A stretch of 64,000 bases of DNA from Aurelia coerulea (GCA_039566865.1 CM076943.1:39936663-40000662), one strand, 5' to 3'. Positions 10,301 to 21,307 are shown, counted from the stretch's first letter. Made by a program: numbers and translations. Notes: generated from the sequence alone by a model not told the origin.

Positions 10301-10578
10301 CCGGGTGATTCAAAAAGAGGATCCCCTTTTGGAAGGCCATTGTTCCCTGAATATCAAAGCAATTATATTGAAAACTGTCTTGTTTCATCGTCAATATATT
10401 CAATTAGGTTCAGTAATTTACCCGGCTTTAAACGCCATTTTTTACCGTAGATGATGTGGGAGATTTTCTGTAGAAAGCCCCTTCCAAAACCCTGCAAAAA
10501 AGATTGAAAACGATGAGCAAAATTTATTTGGTTTTCCTTCCTAAAATGATGACACTATCATGTATTCATGTATTTTGT
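10301..10578 (+). mobile_element. Element A, truncated copy A2
   Basis: It begins CCGGGTGATTCAAAAAGAGG after TA and follows the left half of A1 (ATATCAAAGCAATTATATTG, AAAACTGTCTTG, TTTACCCGGC) with no right end. A 20-base unit ending in TGTATTACTA is duplicated just before it (10261-10300). Confidence 0.65.
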
Positions 10579-11042
10579 CCTCTTAGGAGAATGGAATCCG
10601 CCTGAATACGTTATTGATACCAGGGGGGAAGACTTGTTCATCCTCCTAAGAGGAAAGCATGTGATAATGCGTGAAAAAGTCATTGCTTTAAAGCCCGTAT
10701 AAGAAACACGTAAGCAACTTTGGTAGCAAAATAGCCCAACAATTTAAGAAACTGCCTACATCCCTGGACCTTAGTTTCTTATAAAAAATACGTGTATTTG
10801 AACATTTTATCCTCTTAGGAGAATGGAATCCGCCTGAATACGTTATTGATACCAGAGGGAAGACTTGTTCATCCTCCTAAGAGGAAAGCATGTGATAAAG
10901 CGTGAAAAAGTCATTGCTTTAAAGCCCGTATAAGAAACACATAAGCAACTTTGGTAGCAAAATAGCCCAACAATTTAAGAAACTGCCTACATCCCCGGAC
11001 CTTAGTTTCTTATAAAAAATACGTGTATTTGAACATTTTTCT
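10579..11042 (+). repeat. Tandem duplication, 2 x 232 bp
   Basis: Two almost identical head-to-tail units start CCTCTTAGGAGAATGG at 10579 and 10811. Each joins an interior piece of element A to a right end of the AAGAAAC MITE family (TAGTTTCTTATAAAAAATAC). The few differences suggest a recent duplication. Confidence 0.85.
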
Positions 11043-11059
11043 GACTTCTTCTTCTTTGT

Positions 11060-11440
11060 CTTTCCTCTTGTTGGTCTGGCTTAAAGATGGTTCTTTATGG
11101 ATGATCAATAAGAATAGACAATGCGCCTCCACACACTGTCCTGCTCTTTTTTGCTTTTGTGTGTAGGTTTTGAAGGCTGACAAGTGAAATGAGCGGAATG
11201 ACTTTGAACGAGGGATATTTATTTTTAGCTCTTTGAATGTATCTGTTAATTGTTGTTCATTTTCGTCCAGGAAATTTGTTTTATGCTCTTTTTGCGAAAT
11301 AATATTGCATGGCTCTTCTTGCTTGGCATTCTTCAGGTAGTCTCATTATATGGCCGAGCAGTTTCCATCTTCGTTCTGCAATTATTTTTTATATTGGTTG
11401 GGTTTTGTCTTCTCATACTGTATAGTTTTTGATATTGTTT
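11060..11440 (-). pseudogene. Decayed LINE ORF C-terminus
   Basis: Minus-strand translation around 11285-11392 reads AERRWKLLGHIMRLPEECQA and then RRAMQYYF. The R-RW-x-LLGH-x-x-RLP pattern is typical of the tail of some non-LTR retrotransposon proteins (RTE/CR1-like). Stops interrupt the frame on both sides, so it is a relic. Confidence 0.6.
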
Positions 11441-11442
11441 CT

Positions 11443-12240
11443 CATGTGGTTTTTCTGACTCACCATGTGTAATGTTCACATAAGTGCACTCATCGACCAT
11501 TTGAATTTGAGAAAAGACAAGGGTAGTTAAAATCCGTCTCCAAATTTCGATCGAAACAGTGATTTTGAAGTTTTTGATGGGTAATATCCTATGGACGTTT
11601 ACCTGCTTTCTGAAAAATGAAAGCATCATTTTGAAGATAGATCTTTGTACTTCACAGAGGAAAAATTCAAACATTCATATCTCTTACGATTGCTTGGATA
11701 TGAGTGGATTTTTAATGAGCATTTTTGATGGCTTTGGTGAAGCCACCAAAGAAACTGCAGAAAACAATGGAGACCAATGGCCACATGCGGGGTTATCAGA
11801 TTTGTTTTATGGTGGCGACGGAGCCCCTTTATAGGTAATAGACATAGCTATATCCCGTAGCTGCTATAAATAGGCTAAAGAAACGCCTACACACCCGTTG
11901 TTTCCTTAGCTACAAAATGTAACCGCACGTGTCAAAGTTGTCATATACAATGGATTATATCTTCATCTTGGCCCGGGTCAGCTTTTAACTATGTCGATTC
12001 TCTATAATTTTGGAAAAATTGCCCCCACGCGTATTTACCCCAGCGGCACATAAGTTGTGATACCAAAACTTCCAGTATAACGGGTGTCTTAAAACGTCCA
12101 AATTTCTGCAATTGGACTGTTTCAATGTTTGCCTTGTAATTGTAGCCAAAAATGTAATTTCATTCTTCACTATGTTTTGGTTTCTCGGTTAAGAGCAAAT
12201 GATGTTATTTTCATGCACTTACATTGATTCCACGTTATTT
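11443..12240. other. Intronic stretch without a recognised gene
   Basis: AT-rich sequence with short chance frames only. A CTAAAGAAACGCC...TTCCTTAGCTAC pair near 11870-11925 recalls the AAGAAAC MITE ends but no element could be bounded. Confidence 0.4.
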
Positions 12241-12248
12241 TGGAAGAT

Positions 12249-12440
12249 GTTGTGGCTCAGTGGTGTAATTATCTGACTTTGCAGCCAGAACAGTCAAGCA
12301 GACAGGGCTCGATCCCAGGTAGAACCCCGCCAACTGAGTGGCATTACAAGGGGTCGTGGACTCAGTTAGATTTTCTGTACGTCTGTGATCCTAGCGCATT
12401 GTGATGAAACCGCAAAGTCACCTCCAACTGCATGTCGCTT
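12249..12440 (+). mobile_element. tRNA-derived SINE, copy 2
   Basis: The A box TGGCTCAGTGGTGTAAT (12252-12268) and B box GGGCTCGATCCC (12304-12315) are nearer to the tRNA consensus than those of the copy at 24-213. The body then shares CAGGTAGA, AAGGGGTCG and GATCCTAGCGC. It ends about 30 bases before a splice acceptor at 12470. Confidence 0.85.
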
Positions 12441-12470
12441 GCAATTACCTATTACTTCTATGATGTTTAG

Positions 12471-12922
12471 AGAAAAGAAAGAAGACGGAACTAGAAGCAC
12501 TTCTAAAGAAACTCGAAAGTGGCAATGTTGATAGAACATCACCAGCTGAACAGGGCACGGAAGAGAAGGTTAAAAAAGGGAGGAAGGTCATTCCGCCAAA
12601 AGATCTGCAAGATGCGAAGAAAGAAGATAGGAAGAGAAAGGCGGAGAAAGGTAACCATGAAAGCAAGAGTATTGAGACTGGGGGAATTGGAACAATGAGT
12701 GAGTCTGATTTCGAACCAAAGCGCCCAACTTGCGAGTTAACAGACGAGGAGAAGAAGGCGAAATGTTACCGAGTTTTGATGAATACATTGCCTAAAGAGT
12801 TAGCTGAAGAATATGTCAAAGGGTATGAACAAGAAGAGAAGACCACTGAAACACAGAAAGAAAATCATTGTGGATTGCGGAGAAGGGAAAGAATTGGGAA
12901 TTACAGAACAAAATCACGGAAG
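12471..12922 (+). CDS. Internal exon 3 of the split coiled-coil gene
   Basis: This 452-base exon lies between an acceptor (CTTCTATGATGTTTAG) and a GTTAGT donor. Two leading bases complete a Glu codon from the exon ending at 5485, and it ends in phase 0. It encodes about 150 residues, beginning KRKKTELEALLKKLESGN and ending RIGNYRTKSRK. The N-terminal part continues the coiled coil. The middle is very rich in Lys and Glu (KKGRKVIPPKDL, KKEDRKRKAEKG) and may be disordered or nuclear-localised. LTDEEKKAKCYRVLMNTLPK follows and may form a small helical unit. No known domain was recognised. Confidence 0.65.
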
Positions 12923-12954
12923 GTTAGTTGTATGATGTAAAGCTAAGCATATAT

Positions 12955-13560
12955 GGTCCAAATTTTTACCAGGTGATGTTAAATTCTATTATCGCTTTCT
13001 CTGGATTGAATGGCTGGTTAGGAGCTTCATCTGTTTTGCTGTAATTCTACCGCAAATTATTTTTTAACATATTGATAATTTTCAAAATGGCAGCGTTTTC
13101 CTTTCATTTGAAAATTCAATGAAAATCTTGAATGAATTTAAATCATCGTAAATGCTGAGTTAATAGAGGAAGAGCGGTACAGTCTTTAAAAACCATATTT
13201 TATTAAGGTCTAAAATAAGATGGTAAGCAGAAATCGGTAGCTTTTATGTTTTACGATGTAGTAATTGATGACGTCACAACCTCTAAATTGGTTGAGACAA
13301 ACAAGACTCTGTAGTTGTAAAAATGATAAAAATGTAACACATCCCTAAGGTATAATCATAGGAAAGTGCATGGAATCCCCGTCAAGGCATTAAATGAAAA
13401 GGAACATTTAGTAACCAAGATTTTAAAAGCTTTAAATCATATCCTTGCTAAATTGGCAGGTAGAGCGAGCAGAAGTCCATGACAGCGCAAAGGTTCCAAA
13501 TCTATAAAGAGGTTGATGTAAAATTCTATGACACATTTCTCTGAATTGGATGGCTTCGAA
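12955..13560 (-). repeat. Dispersed repeat (GACGTCATCAAAT family), copy 3
   Basis: It is in inverse orientation to the copies at 1425 and 19040. GTTAAATTCTATTATCGCTTT, GGTTGTGACGTCATC (inverse) and a second arm GATGTAAAATTCTATGACAC near 13514 bound a foldback-like arrangement. No coding capacity. Confidence 0.5.
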
Positions 13561-13742
13561 GAAGCCTATCTACTTAGTCCCTTGACTTTTTCTGAAATCT
13601 TCAATATTCTTAGGATTAGAGGGTGTTTCTTCTTTCCAAGAATTTAAGAAAAATTTGAGACAGGTTAAAACCAGTGTAATTTCTATATTTTTTTTGAAAA
13701 CGTAGATTATTTTTCAAGAAAATCATGGTTTGTGAGTGTCTG

Positions 13743-14445
13743 CCGGGTGAGTCACAGCAATCCCCGCTTGAAAAAGCACTGCTCCCTGAATATCAAAGCA
13801 ATAATGTTGCAAACTGTCTTTCAATTATATTCAGTAATTTTACCCCGCTTCAATCTGTAATTCCTTCCTGTTGTTATAGGAGATATTTTGCAGAAAACTC
13901 CTGCAAAAACCCGGGGGGGGGGTACTCCAATTGTGGCCTGACAGGGGGGTCCAGTCAGGGTTAGAGAGGGCCAACGCAAAAATTTTGAAAAATACCCTCA
14001 AATGGTAGTATCTTTTTACGGAAACCCCCAAATGGTAGTTCATGGACCTAAAATTTGGCCATTTGGCAGCATCTAGTAGTGAAAATTTTCTGCAGTTTTT
14101 CAAAATTTTCTATTGTAAAAACTGATTGAACAAAGCAAGAAAACTTCAAAATTCATTGATAATTATTGCTGCAACGACCATATTGCCATGCGGAGGAGCA
14201 TACTGAGTTGAAATCTAATGACTGGCCAGGAATCTTGGAATACCCCCAATTGGTAGTAGGAGTTTGACAAATAGGGCCATTTGGTAGCCATGTCATAAGA
14301 CCCTCAAACCGACTGGACCCCCCTGGTAGGCCATAATGGGAGTACCCCCCCCCCCCCCCGGGTGCAAAAACGAGTGAAAACGGCGAGCAAAATTTAGCAT
14401 AGGTTTCAAATCTTTAAATCGGCATAGCAAGGTGGGTGTAAAATT
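13743..14445 (+). mobile_element. Element A, copy A3, split by a hAT-like MITE
   Basis: CCGGGTGAGTCACAGCAATC at 13743, then ATATCAAAGCAATAATG and GAGATATTTTGCAGAAA, follow the left half of A1. The sequence resumes at 14372 (CGAGTGAAAACGGCGAGC) after the element at 13910-14363. No right end was found. Confidence 0.65.
13910..14363. mobile_element. hAT-like MITE with poly-G/C ends, 8-bp TSD
   Basis: The ends CCCGGGGGGGGGGTACTCC and the inverse are flanked by a perfect 8-bp duplication TGCAAAAA (13902-13909, 14364-14371). The target lies inside element A3, where the surrounding TGCAAAAACGAG matches the uninterrupted copies. The interior repeats an AAATGGTAGT-like motif five times in both orientations. 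No coding capacity. Confidence 0.85.
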
Positions 14446-14519
14446 GTATGACCTTTTTTGATTACAAAGTACTTTGTAATCTAAGTAGTGGGGGTCCTTA
14501 TGACATTGATCATGCATAT

Positions 14520-15290
14520 TGTGATACCAGCATGAAACTTCGTACACCTACCCAGTTTGATGCGCTGAAAAATATAAGAATCAGACCCCAACTCAAATCT
14601 GCCCCCAAATGCTATTTTTAGACTGGGGTACTTGGACCCAGTCCCTCTAGGGGGTAGTTATCATAACTCTACTGCAAGTGACGATACAGTCATGAAATTT
14701 GGTATGGTATGTAGTTTGATGCACTGAATAAGATGAAAAAGAGACCCCTTCAAAAATTTGCCCCCAAATGTTATTTTTAGACTGGGGTACTTGGACCCAG
14801 TCCCTTTAGGGGGTAGTTATCAAAACTCTTCTGCAAGTGGCGATACAGTCATGAGATTTGGTACAGGTATATAGTTTGATGCGCTGAACAAGATGAGAAA
14901 GAGACCCCTTCGAAAATTTGCCCCCAAATGCTATTTTTAGACTGGGGTACTTGGACCCAGTCCCTCTAGGGGGTAGTTATCATATCTCCACTGCAAGTGA
15001 CGATACAGTCATGAAATTTGGTACAGATACGTAGTTTGATGCACTAAATAAGAAGTAAAAGAGGCCCCTTCGAAAATTTGCCCCCAAATGCTATTTTTAG
15101 ACTGGGGTACTTGGGCCCAGTCCCTCTAAGGGATAGTTATCACAACTCTACTGCAAGTGACGATACAGTCATGAAATTTGGTACAGATACGTAGTTTGAT
15201 GCATTGAATAAGATGAAAAAGAAACCCTTTCGAAAGTGTGCGCCCAAATGCTATTTTTAGACCAGGGCACTGAAACCCAGTCCCTACCAT
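14520..15290 (+). repeat. 160-bp tandem array, left arm, 5 units
   Basis: The landmark GCCCCCAAATG (one base changed in the fifth unit) occurs at 14601, 14760, 14920, 15080 and 15240, giving a period of 159-160 bases. Units also share TTTTTAGACTGGGGTACTTG, then GGACCCAGTCCCT, and CGATACAGTCATGAAATTTG. Outer and inner units are the most diverged. Confidence 0.95.
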
Positions 15291-15299
15291 CGATACTAC

Positions 15300-16066
15300 T
15301 CTATGTAACTACACAGTTTATCAGGTTCCTGCATACTAATAATATCAGTAAGGATTACGTTCTTAAGGATACAAGGTTCACATTAAGGATATTAGGTTCA
15401 CGAGTCTAGGTTCAAACCTGTATGAAAGATACCCTTAATCGCTGCATTGTCTACTGCACTGGCAGAGTTATGTGCAATCTAGCTGATGCTGACGACATTT
15501 GCACCTCCCACTGCAATCTTAAAAATGCAGCATTACTCTCAAATATTGAGACATAAATATTGTTTTTCTTTTTTTTCTTGAAAATTGTTGATTTTAAGGA
15601 CACCTCTGGAGGGACCATTTTGGAAACAGGCCGCACTAACCTTTCAATGCTATCCCTGCCATTTTAACTGGTGGTGTTTTTCGACTCAATGTTTAACTTC
15701 TATATTTATATCATATTGTACACCTGCAATTAGACTTATTTCTTTTTTAAAATTTATATTACATCTAGCTTCTAAGTTCTTGCTGAAATTTTAGGTATGC
15801 ATACAAAATTTACATACATGCAAAAAAATGCAAATGTTTTTGCAATGTTTTGATTTGACAGTTCTTGAATGTATACATTGATAAGCATATAAAAGCCACT
15901 TGCATTGACTACATTTTTGTTTTGTACATTTACAAAATTTTTGTTTTGTACATTTTTATTTTCTACTTTTCTCAGTGTGCTGAAAAGTCTGTCTGTTTTT
16001 GCGTCTGTTTCTCTCCTAGTAGCTCTTTTTCAGTATATACTACAGTACCAAGTTTTGTTTTGCATA
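15300..16066. other. Unique left centre of the 160-bp foldback
   Basis: AT-rich sequence between the left array and a small MITE. Only chance frames were seen. Short direct repeats (TTTTGTACATTTACAAAATT-like words at 15917-15958) are present. Confidence 0.4.
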
Positions 16067-16414
16067 CACTCTTTTTTTTATAAGAATATTGTTTATAAGA
16101 ATATTCAGGCTCAGAATCATCCACATTTTAAGAATATTATAAGAATATTGCTCAGCCTCAGCTGGCATATTTGTGTCTCATTTTCCAGCAGTTACCTGTT
16201 TTGCGATGTTCATAACATTGTTATTGTTACAATTGCTAAAATTTGTCTTTCGTCATAATGATATGACACTTGTTTAAATTATGTTCCCTTGAAACCATAC
16301 CAGATTTGAAAAAATAAGAATACTTTAAGAATATTTTAAGGCTCAAAACGAAAAATTACTTAAGAATATTGAGGCTGGAAAAAATTTATAGTATTCTTAT
16401 AAAAAAAAAGAGTG
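16067..16414. mobile_element. AAGAATA MITE, TA target, nested in the foldback
   Basis: The ends CACTCTTTTTTTTATAAGAA and the inverse are flanked by TA (16065-16066, 16415-16416). The interior repeats TAAGAATATT about seven times in both orientations. Similar architecture, with AAGAAACT in place of AAGAATA, is seen at 31565, 53301 and 58895. Confidence 0.8.
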
Positions 16415-16423
16415 TATAATCAA

Positions 16424-17309
16424 CTAAATAAAAATCCTTTTGATATTTTTGCAGAATAATATTTTCCACTTCTTACATAAAGAAAAAAGAAGTTTCGTTG
16501 GCGTCTGGATGTGATCTCCATACTGTCCATGAAATCCTTTTTCTTCTGCCAGCAAAACTTGACACTGTGTCATATCCACTAAAGGTAAACCAGAAACGTA
16601 ATTCTTGGCAAACCTATTCACCTAGAATGGTAGCATACTCGTAAATCGGAAGCCAACGCTGGTGCTCACCAATGCTGAATTCCACCCACAGCCCTTCAAT
16701 TTGCAAAGACTAAAATAATAAAAATCGCAAGTGCCACATCATCTGTATCTACCATTTTCACAACGATTTTTCGACGGCCAGAGTCTGCTGCATGCTTCAC
16801 ACGGACAAAGATTCTTGTTTCCGCTTCTTCGTGATAACACGGTGATAAGCGAATTGAATCGATGTCGGCGCTGCATAATGCTTTATTGAAAGATGTAGCA
16901 AGGATCATGCTATTTGGAGGGCAATGTGAAACAAGCTTGTCGGCTAGTAGACCAAATAGCTCCGTATTATTATCATCATCCCGAATGAATTGCTGCCACT
17001 TTCTCCATATTGGAGTTGTCTCTCTAACTGAAATCCTTCTACCTGAAGATCTTTTTTCTCTCGTTCTCGCATCGCTGACTGCTGACATCGTTCAGGTGTA
17101 CGTCAAAAACAATCGGCACAGCTCTCTTTGCTGAAAACTCTCGTAAATTGCAAAGGCTTCATTACAAAGCTGTCAAGAGGGAAATCAATCCCACATAAAT
17201 TATCTAACAACCTCAACGGGAATTTGAGTGAGGACTGGACAACAAGAATAGAACTGGAGCTTTTAGGGGCCTTGCACGACCTCAGTCTAGAAATAGCATT
17301 TGGGGGCAA
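16424..17309 (-). pseudogene. Relic of an uncharacterised animal protein family (HEEAxTR ... VDTD)
   Basis: The best frame, 17088 to 16696, encodes 130 residues. HEEAETRIFVRVKHAADSG lies at residues 86-104, followed by IVVKMVDTDD near 108-117. Just upstream (17103-17309) the frame has LLDNLCGIDFPLDSFVMKP; just downstream, after a frameshift near 16690, come GLWVEFSIGEHQRWLPIYEY. From memory, this order (HEEAD-TR, VDTD-V-V-L, LW-x-x-FGTG) belongs to a widespread repetitive, uncharacterised family in invertebrate genomes that may have a nuclease-like fold; this was not checked. Frameshift and stops mark it as dead. It is the only coding relic inside the inverted arrays. Confidence 0.55.
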
Positions 17310-17990
17310 ATTTTCGATGGGGTCTCTTTTTCATCTTATTCAGCGCATCAAACTACATCCCTGTACCAAATTTAATGACCGTATCGTCACCTGCAGTAGA
17401 GCTATGATAACTGCCCCTTAGAGGACTGGGCCCAAGTAACCTGGTCTAAAAATAGCATTTGGGGGCAAATTTTCGAAGGGGTCTCTTTTTCATCTTATTC
17501 AGCGCATCAAACTACATACCTGTACCAAATTTTATGACTGTATCATTTGTTACAATAGAGTTATGATAACTGCCCCTTAGAGGATTGGGCCCAAGTACCC
17601 TGGTCTAAAAATAGCATTTGGGGGCAAATTTTCGAAGGGGTCTCTTTTTCATCTTATTCAGCGCATGAAACTGCATACCTGTACCAAATTTCATGACTGT
17701 ATTGTCACTTGCAGTAGAGTTATGATAACTGCCCCTTAGAGGACTGGGCCTAAGTGCCCCAGTCTAAAAATAGCATTTGGGGGCAAATTTTCGAAGGGGT
17801 CTCCTTTTCATCTTATTCAGTGCATCAAACTACATACCTATACCAAATTTCATGACTGTATCGTCACTTGCAATAGAGTTATGATAACTACCCCCTAGAG
17901 GGATTGGGTCCAAGTACCCCCGTCTAAAAATAGCATTTGGGGGCAGATTTGAGTTGGGGTCTGATTCTTATATTTTTCAGCGTATCAAAC
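17290..17990 (-). repeat. 160-bp tandem array, right arm, 5 units
   Basis: It is the inverse of the left array. The landmark CATTTGGGGGC recurs with its last base at 17307, 17466, 17625, 17784 and 17944 (159-160 base period). Copy number equals that of the left arm. Confidence 0.95.
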
Positions 17991-18090
17991 TGGGTAGGTG
18001 TACGAAGTTTCATGCTGGTATCACAATCTGCATGATTGAGACCGTCTGGTGACTTTAGGGCCTCCACTAAAGAGGGGGCTCCAGGTCAGT

Positions 18091-18133
<43 letters not shown>
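18091..18133 (+). repeat. GAAA microsatellite
   Basis: About ten GAAA units directly outside the right end of the 160-bp foldback. Confidence 0.95.
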
Positions 18134-19035
18134 TCCGTCACGCTCGTTAAAGCAATTGATTAACGTTTTATCTCTGCTAATTGGCACTGAAATAAAGAAA
18201 GCGCACAGAAAGCGCATACAAGACAGAAGTTTCCCGCGATCCTATAGCAACATTTGACGTCGGCTTATTTCATGTTAGACAGATTTGACACCATAAGATG
18301 GATAAATCACCATGATGTTTACCCTGGCACAACAACAAATTTACTCAGAATTGGCACGTTCTTGACTTCATTAGCAGCTTAATTATGTTAAAACAATCGT
18401 TTTCTAGAACGAACGCATCATTAGCCACTTATTGATAGTATTCATTATGCAAATAAGTCAAGTTTAGAGGATGATGTAACCGGCGGCCTGCACAGAGGCT
18501 AGCATTCGCAGCATCACCGAAGGTAGAAGGACCCCCCTCCTACACAGCTAAGATGCAAACGTCGCAGGTGAAGTTGAGAGGAAAGGTGCAGAATTACAGC
18601 AAACAATGGCGCATTGACTGGGGGAAGGCACGTGGTCACACTGAACCAAAAGATCTCCATGCATATGATTCTGCACAGAGGTTATCTTCGTGACTGCTTG
18701 CCTCAAATTAGAAGCCCGCGAATAGAAACATTCTGCAGGGTTCCGCATAAGCAATTTTGCGTTATCGTAAATCTCACATGACATCTATTTTGAGACAGAT
18801 GCACCAATAGTTTCATTCACGAACTAAGCAAACTGGGGGTAATGACTTTTGATTTTTTGCGTATCATCCTCGTTTGACATAAAGATCAAAATATTGCTTT
18901 CAAACGATTCTTGTCCTTATACAAGGCGCTTGATTTTCTATTGAAGGCAACATTAGCAGCAACACTCATCTCTCTGACTGTAGCAGCATCAATGCTCATT
19001 TGGGCTTATGGAGAAATCAATATTCAGTTTTCTTA
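18134..19035. other. Intronic stretch without a recognised gene
   Basis: Unique-looking AT-rich sequence. A frame at 18548-18784 (minus) and the start of one at 18911 (plus) have no recognisable motif or convincing splice context. Confidence 0.4.
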
Positions 19036-19039
19036 TGCT

Positions 19040-19510
19040 TGCTTAGCTCAGGTCGTACTTTGTAATCATCCAAAAGGATCTTATGTTCTTCTAGTTGAGT
19101 GGCTTCAAAGAAACTTTAGCTACTTACCTATAATTCTACCATTAGACTTTCCAGAATTTTGGATATTTTTCGAAATTACAGTACCTTATATTTCAACTCA
19201 TTTGAGGATGTGACGTCATCAAATCTTTAAATCATAAACCAGAAGAGTGATAGACTTTTGCTTGCTACCATTTTGTAGACATTCGTAAAATATGGTTTTC
19301 TTGGAAATCATTTCATTTTGGGCCAAACAGAAATTATGATATGGTTTTAAGTTTTTTTGAAAATTTTCTTGAATTCTTGAAAAAGAAAAGACTCTAAATC
19401 TAAAAAAGGGTGGAAAATTTCAGAACTACAGGTTCTTTGAAGTCATTCAGTTCAAAGAAATACGTAATTAAATGTCACACCAACTTCTTTAAAGATTTGG
19501 AACCTTTGCT
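19040..19510 (+). repeat. Dispersed repeat (GACGTCATCAAAT family), copy 4
   Basis: It contains GAGGATGTGACGTCATC, AATCATAAACCAGAAGAG, GCTACCATTTTGTAGACA and a TCCAGAATTTTGGATA arm with an inverse-related arm near 19430-19500. It shares this order with the copy at 8868. Confidence 0.55.
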
Positions 19511-19554
19511 GCAAAATTTCCTTTGTTTTCCTTCCTAGCAACAATGACACTTGT

Positions 19555-19815
19555 GTGTTTGCATGTATTTTGTCCTCTTGAAAGGATGGAATCCCGCTAA
19601 GAGTTATTCCTACCAGGAGGAAGACTTGTTCATCCTCCCAAGAGAATAGCATGTGTGTGTTCAAGTCATTGTTACAAGGTAAAAATATTTGGAAAAATTG
19701 GTCATGATTTTAGCATGGTTTTTAAGGTTTCTCGAAGGGACTCTCTATGAAATCCCTTCTTAATATAAAATCTGAACGGAGTGACTGATTTCAGCTAGCC
19801 ACGGTCTAGCCAAAG
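19555..19815 (+). mobile_element. Element A, interior and right-half fragment A4
   Basis: TTTTGTCCTCTTGAAAGGATGG, AGACTTGTTCATCCTCC and CGGAGTGACTGATTTCAG follow the interior of A1 (6780-6870, 7525-7655). Neither terminal repeat is present. Confidence 0.55.
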
Positions 19816-20229
19816 GTATCATATTTGATAATATTGGTCTAGGCCAGAGCTGCAAAAAGTATCGGAAACTGGAAACTAGGTTCCCAGAAATTTTTTTTAA
19901 GAAAAGTTTGCTCAAACAAGGAGAAAATGAATTTTTTTACAGTTTCTTTCAAAAAGAGAAAACTTATTTGATTTTCTATTCTATTAATCATAATTCCCAA
20001 TACAAATGCAAGGTTACAGCAGGCCCTGCAGTCTGCACACATCAATACGGCAAGAATTCTCAAAAAGTCTTAAGAATTCCTAAGAATTTTCAAGAATTCT
20101 TCTCATAATTGATGAGGAGCTTCATGAAAGACCAAATCTTCAACCAAGAATTCTTGGGGGAGAAACAGTGTCAATGTATGCAAGGTTTGTACTGAAACTG
20201 AATATTTGCAATACAAAATGAGCATCTAA

Positions 20230-20543
20230 TGTCTCGTTCAATTCCTACCTTGACCATCCCCCCCCCCCGGGCAGCCGGGGGGTCAACAAAAATTCCTTGC
20301 TCAAATGCCCGGGGGCCGGGGAAAAATTGATGGTCAAATGCCCGGGGGCCGGGCACTGAAAAAATGCGATATTCCCAGTCACTCTATAAGTAAAAGCTCT
20401 CGTTCTTGCCAAATGCTACTCAAGTGCCCGGGGGCCGGGGACAAATGTACGGTCAAATGCCCGGGGGCCGGGAAATTTTGTTGTGCAAATGCCCGGGGGT
20501 GTCCCGGGGGGGGGGATGGTCAGGGTAAGAATTGAACGAGACA
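20230..20543. mobile_element. Palindromic GC-rich element with CCCGGGGGCCGGG motifs
   Basis: The outer inverted repeats GTCTCGTTCAATTC, then a TGACCATCCCCCCC run, occur at both ends. Inside, CAAATGCCCGGGGGCCGGG is repeated five times or so, with the outermost copies next to the poly-C and poly-G runs. No TSD was identified, and the frames over it are not genes. Confidence 0.7.
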
Positions 20544-21300
20544 TAACTTTCAATGAAAGGGATTTTCTCACTTTTGTAGACATTTTGCACCTCTGCAATT
20601 GTTCCAAGGACTTTGAAAAGACTTGCAGTGTGATTATTTTTTTTAACTTATTACATTCAAAAACTTTATTGCCTGAAGTTTGTGTGCTCAGCCATAAACA
20701 TTACTTAACAACACACCTCTTGTACAGTACAGGTCTCAGTATAAATTATGGTCTCTTGGCCAAAAAAGTTCTAAATTCTCTAGAATTCTTGCTTAACAGT
20801 CTTTCATACCTCAGGAGAATATCAAATATTCTTAACAATCCTTATTAATGTACACAAGACTAAACTGCACAACTCATAATTCTAGAAACCTAAATTACAA
20901 CAAATTTGTTTTCATTCCAAAACGTACAGCAGAAATGTTCAAAATACTTCACAATTTTAGCAAATATAAAATACCCTGTTTCTTCCTGAAAAGTTAAGCA
21001 TTTTCAGTTCAGACCATTATATTGACATGTATCTGTGTGTTCTCCCATGCCTTCAGCAATTTTAGCTAAATCTGTACCAAGATTGAATAGATAAACAGAT
21101 TTAGTATTTTTGCACTTTGATTTAACATTTTTTCATTACTGAGTGAGTCCTCAAACTTGTCAAACTGTCCAAAAAAATTCTTCTAGATAATAAGTACACA
21201 TTTTACCAAATGGCCAATTATTTAAATGGAGAAGTTAATGTTTGAGGTCTTGTAACATTCCCCAGTTGATTGTGGATTTTACAATTATATATCTAAAAAC
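20544..21300. other. Intronic stretch without a recognised gene
   Basis: AT-rich. It begins with a 121-residue chance frame that runs out of the palindrome at 20230-20543. Nothing else recognised. Confidence 0.4.
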
Positions 21301-21307
21301 TTACTAG

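Larger units (their letters stand above)
14486..18075. mobile_element. Composite foldback with inverted 160-bp arrays around a decayed gene
   Basis: Two long inverted arms enclose about 2 kb. The arm ends share GTGATACCAGCATGAAAC, then TTCGTACACCTACCC (14515-14555), and the inverse at 17984-18030. Each arm holds five tandem units. The outermost bases read GTAGTGGGGGTCC on the left and the inverse of TAGTGGAGGCCC on the right. No clear target duplication was found, so the outer limits are approximate. The centre contains a TA MITE (16067-16414) and a minus-strand coding relic (16424-17309). Confidence 0.8.

Noticed and set aside
14520..17990. CRISPR array or satellite centromere
   Set aside because: The 160-base units are contiguous with no unique spacers, occur in two inverted blocks of five and sit inside one element in a eukaryotic genome.
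18911..19213. 100-residue plus-strand frame with hydrophobic start
   Set aside because: Its second half is the dispersed GACGTCATCAAAT repeat, and no acceptor or donor fits.
20305..20535. Gly/Pro-rich frames over the CCCGGGGGCCGGG palindrome
   Set aside because: They are composition artefacts of a short-motif palindromic element.
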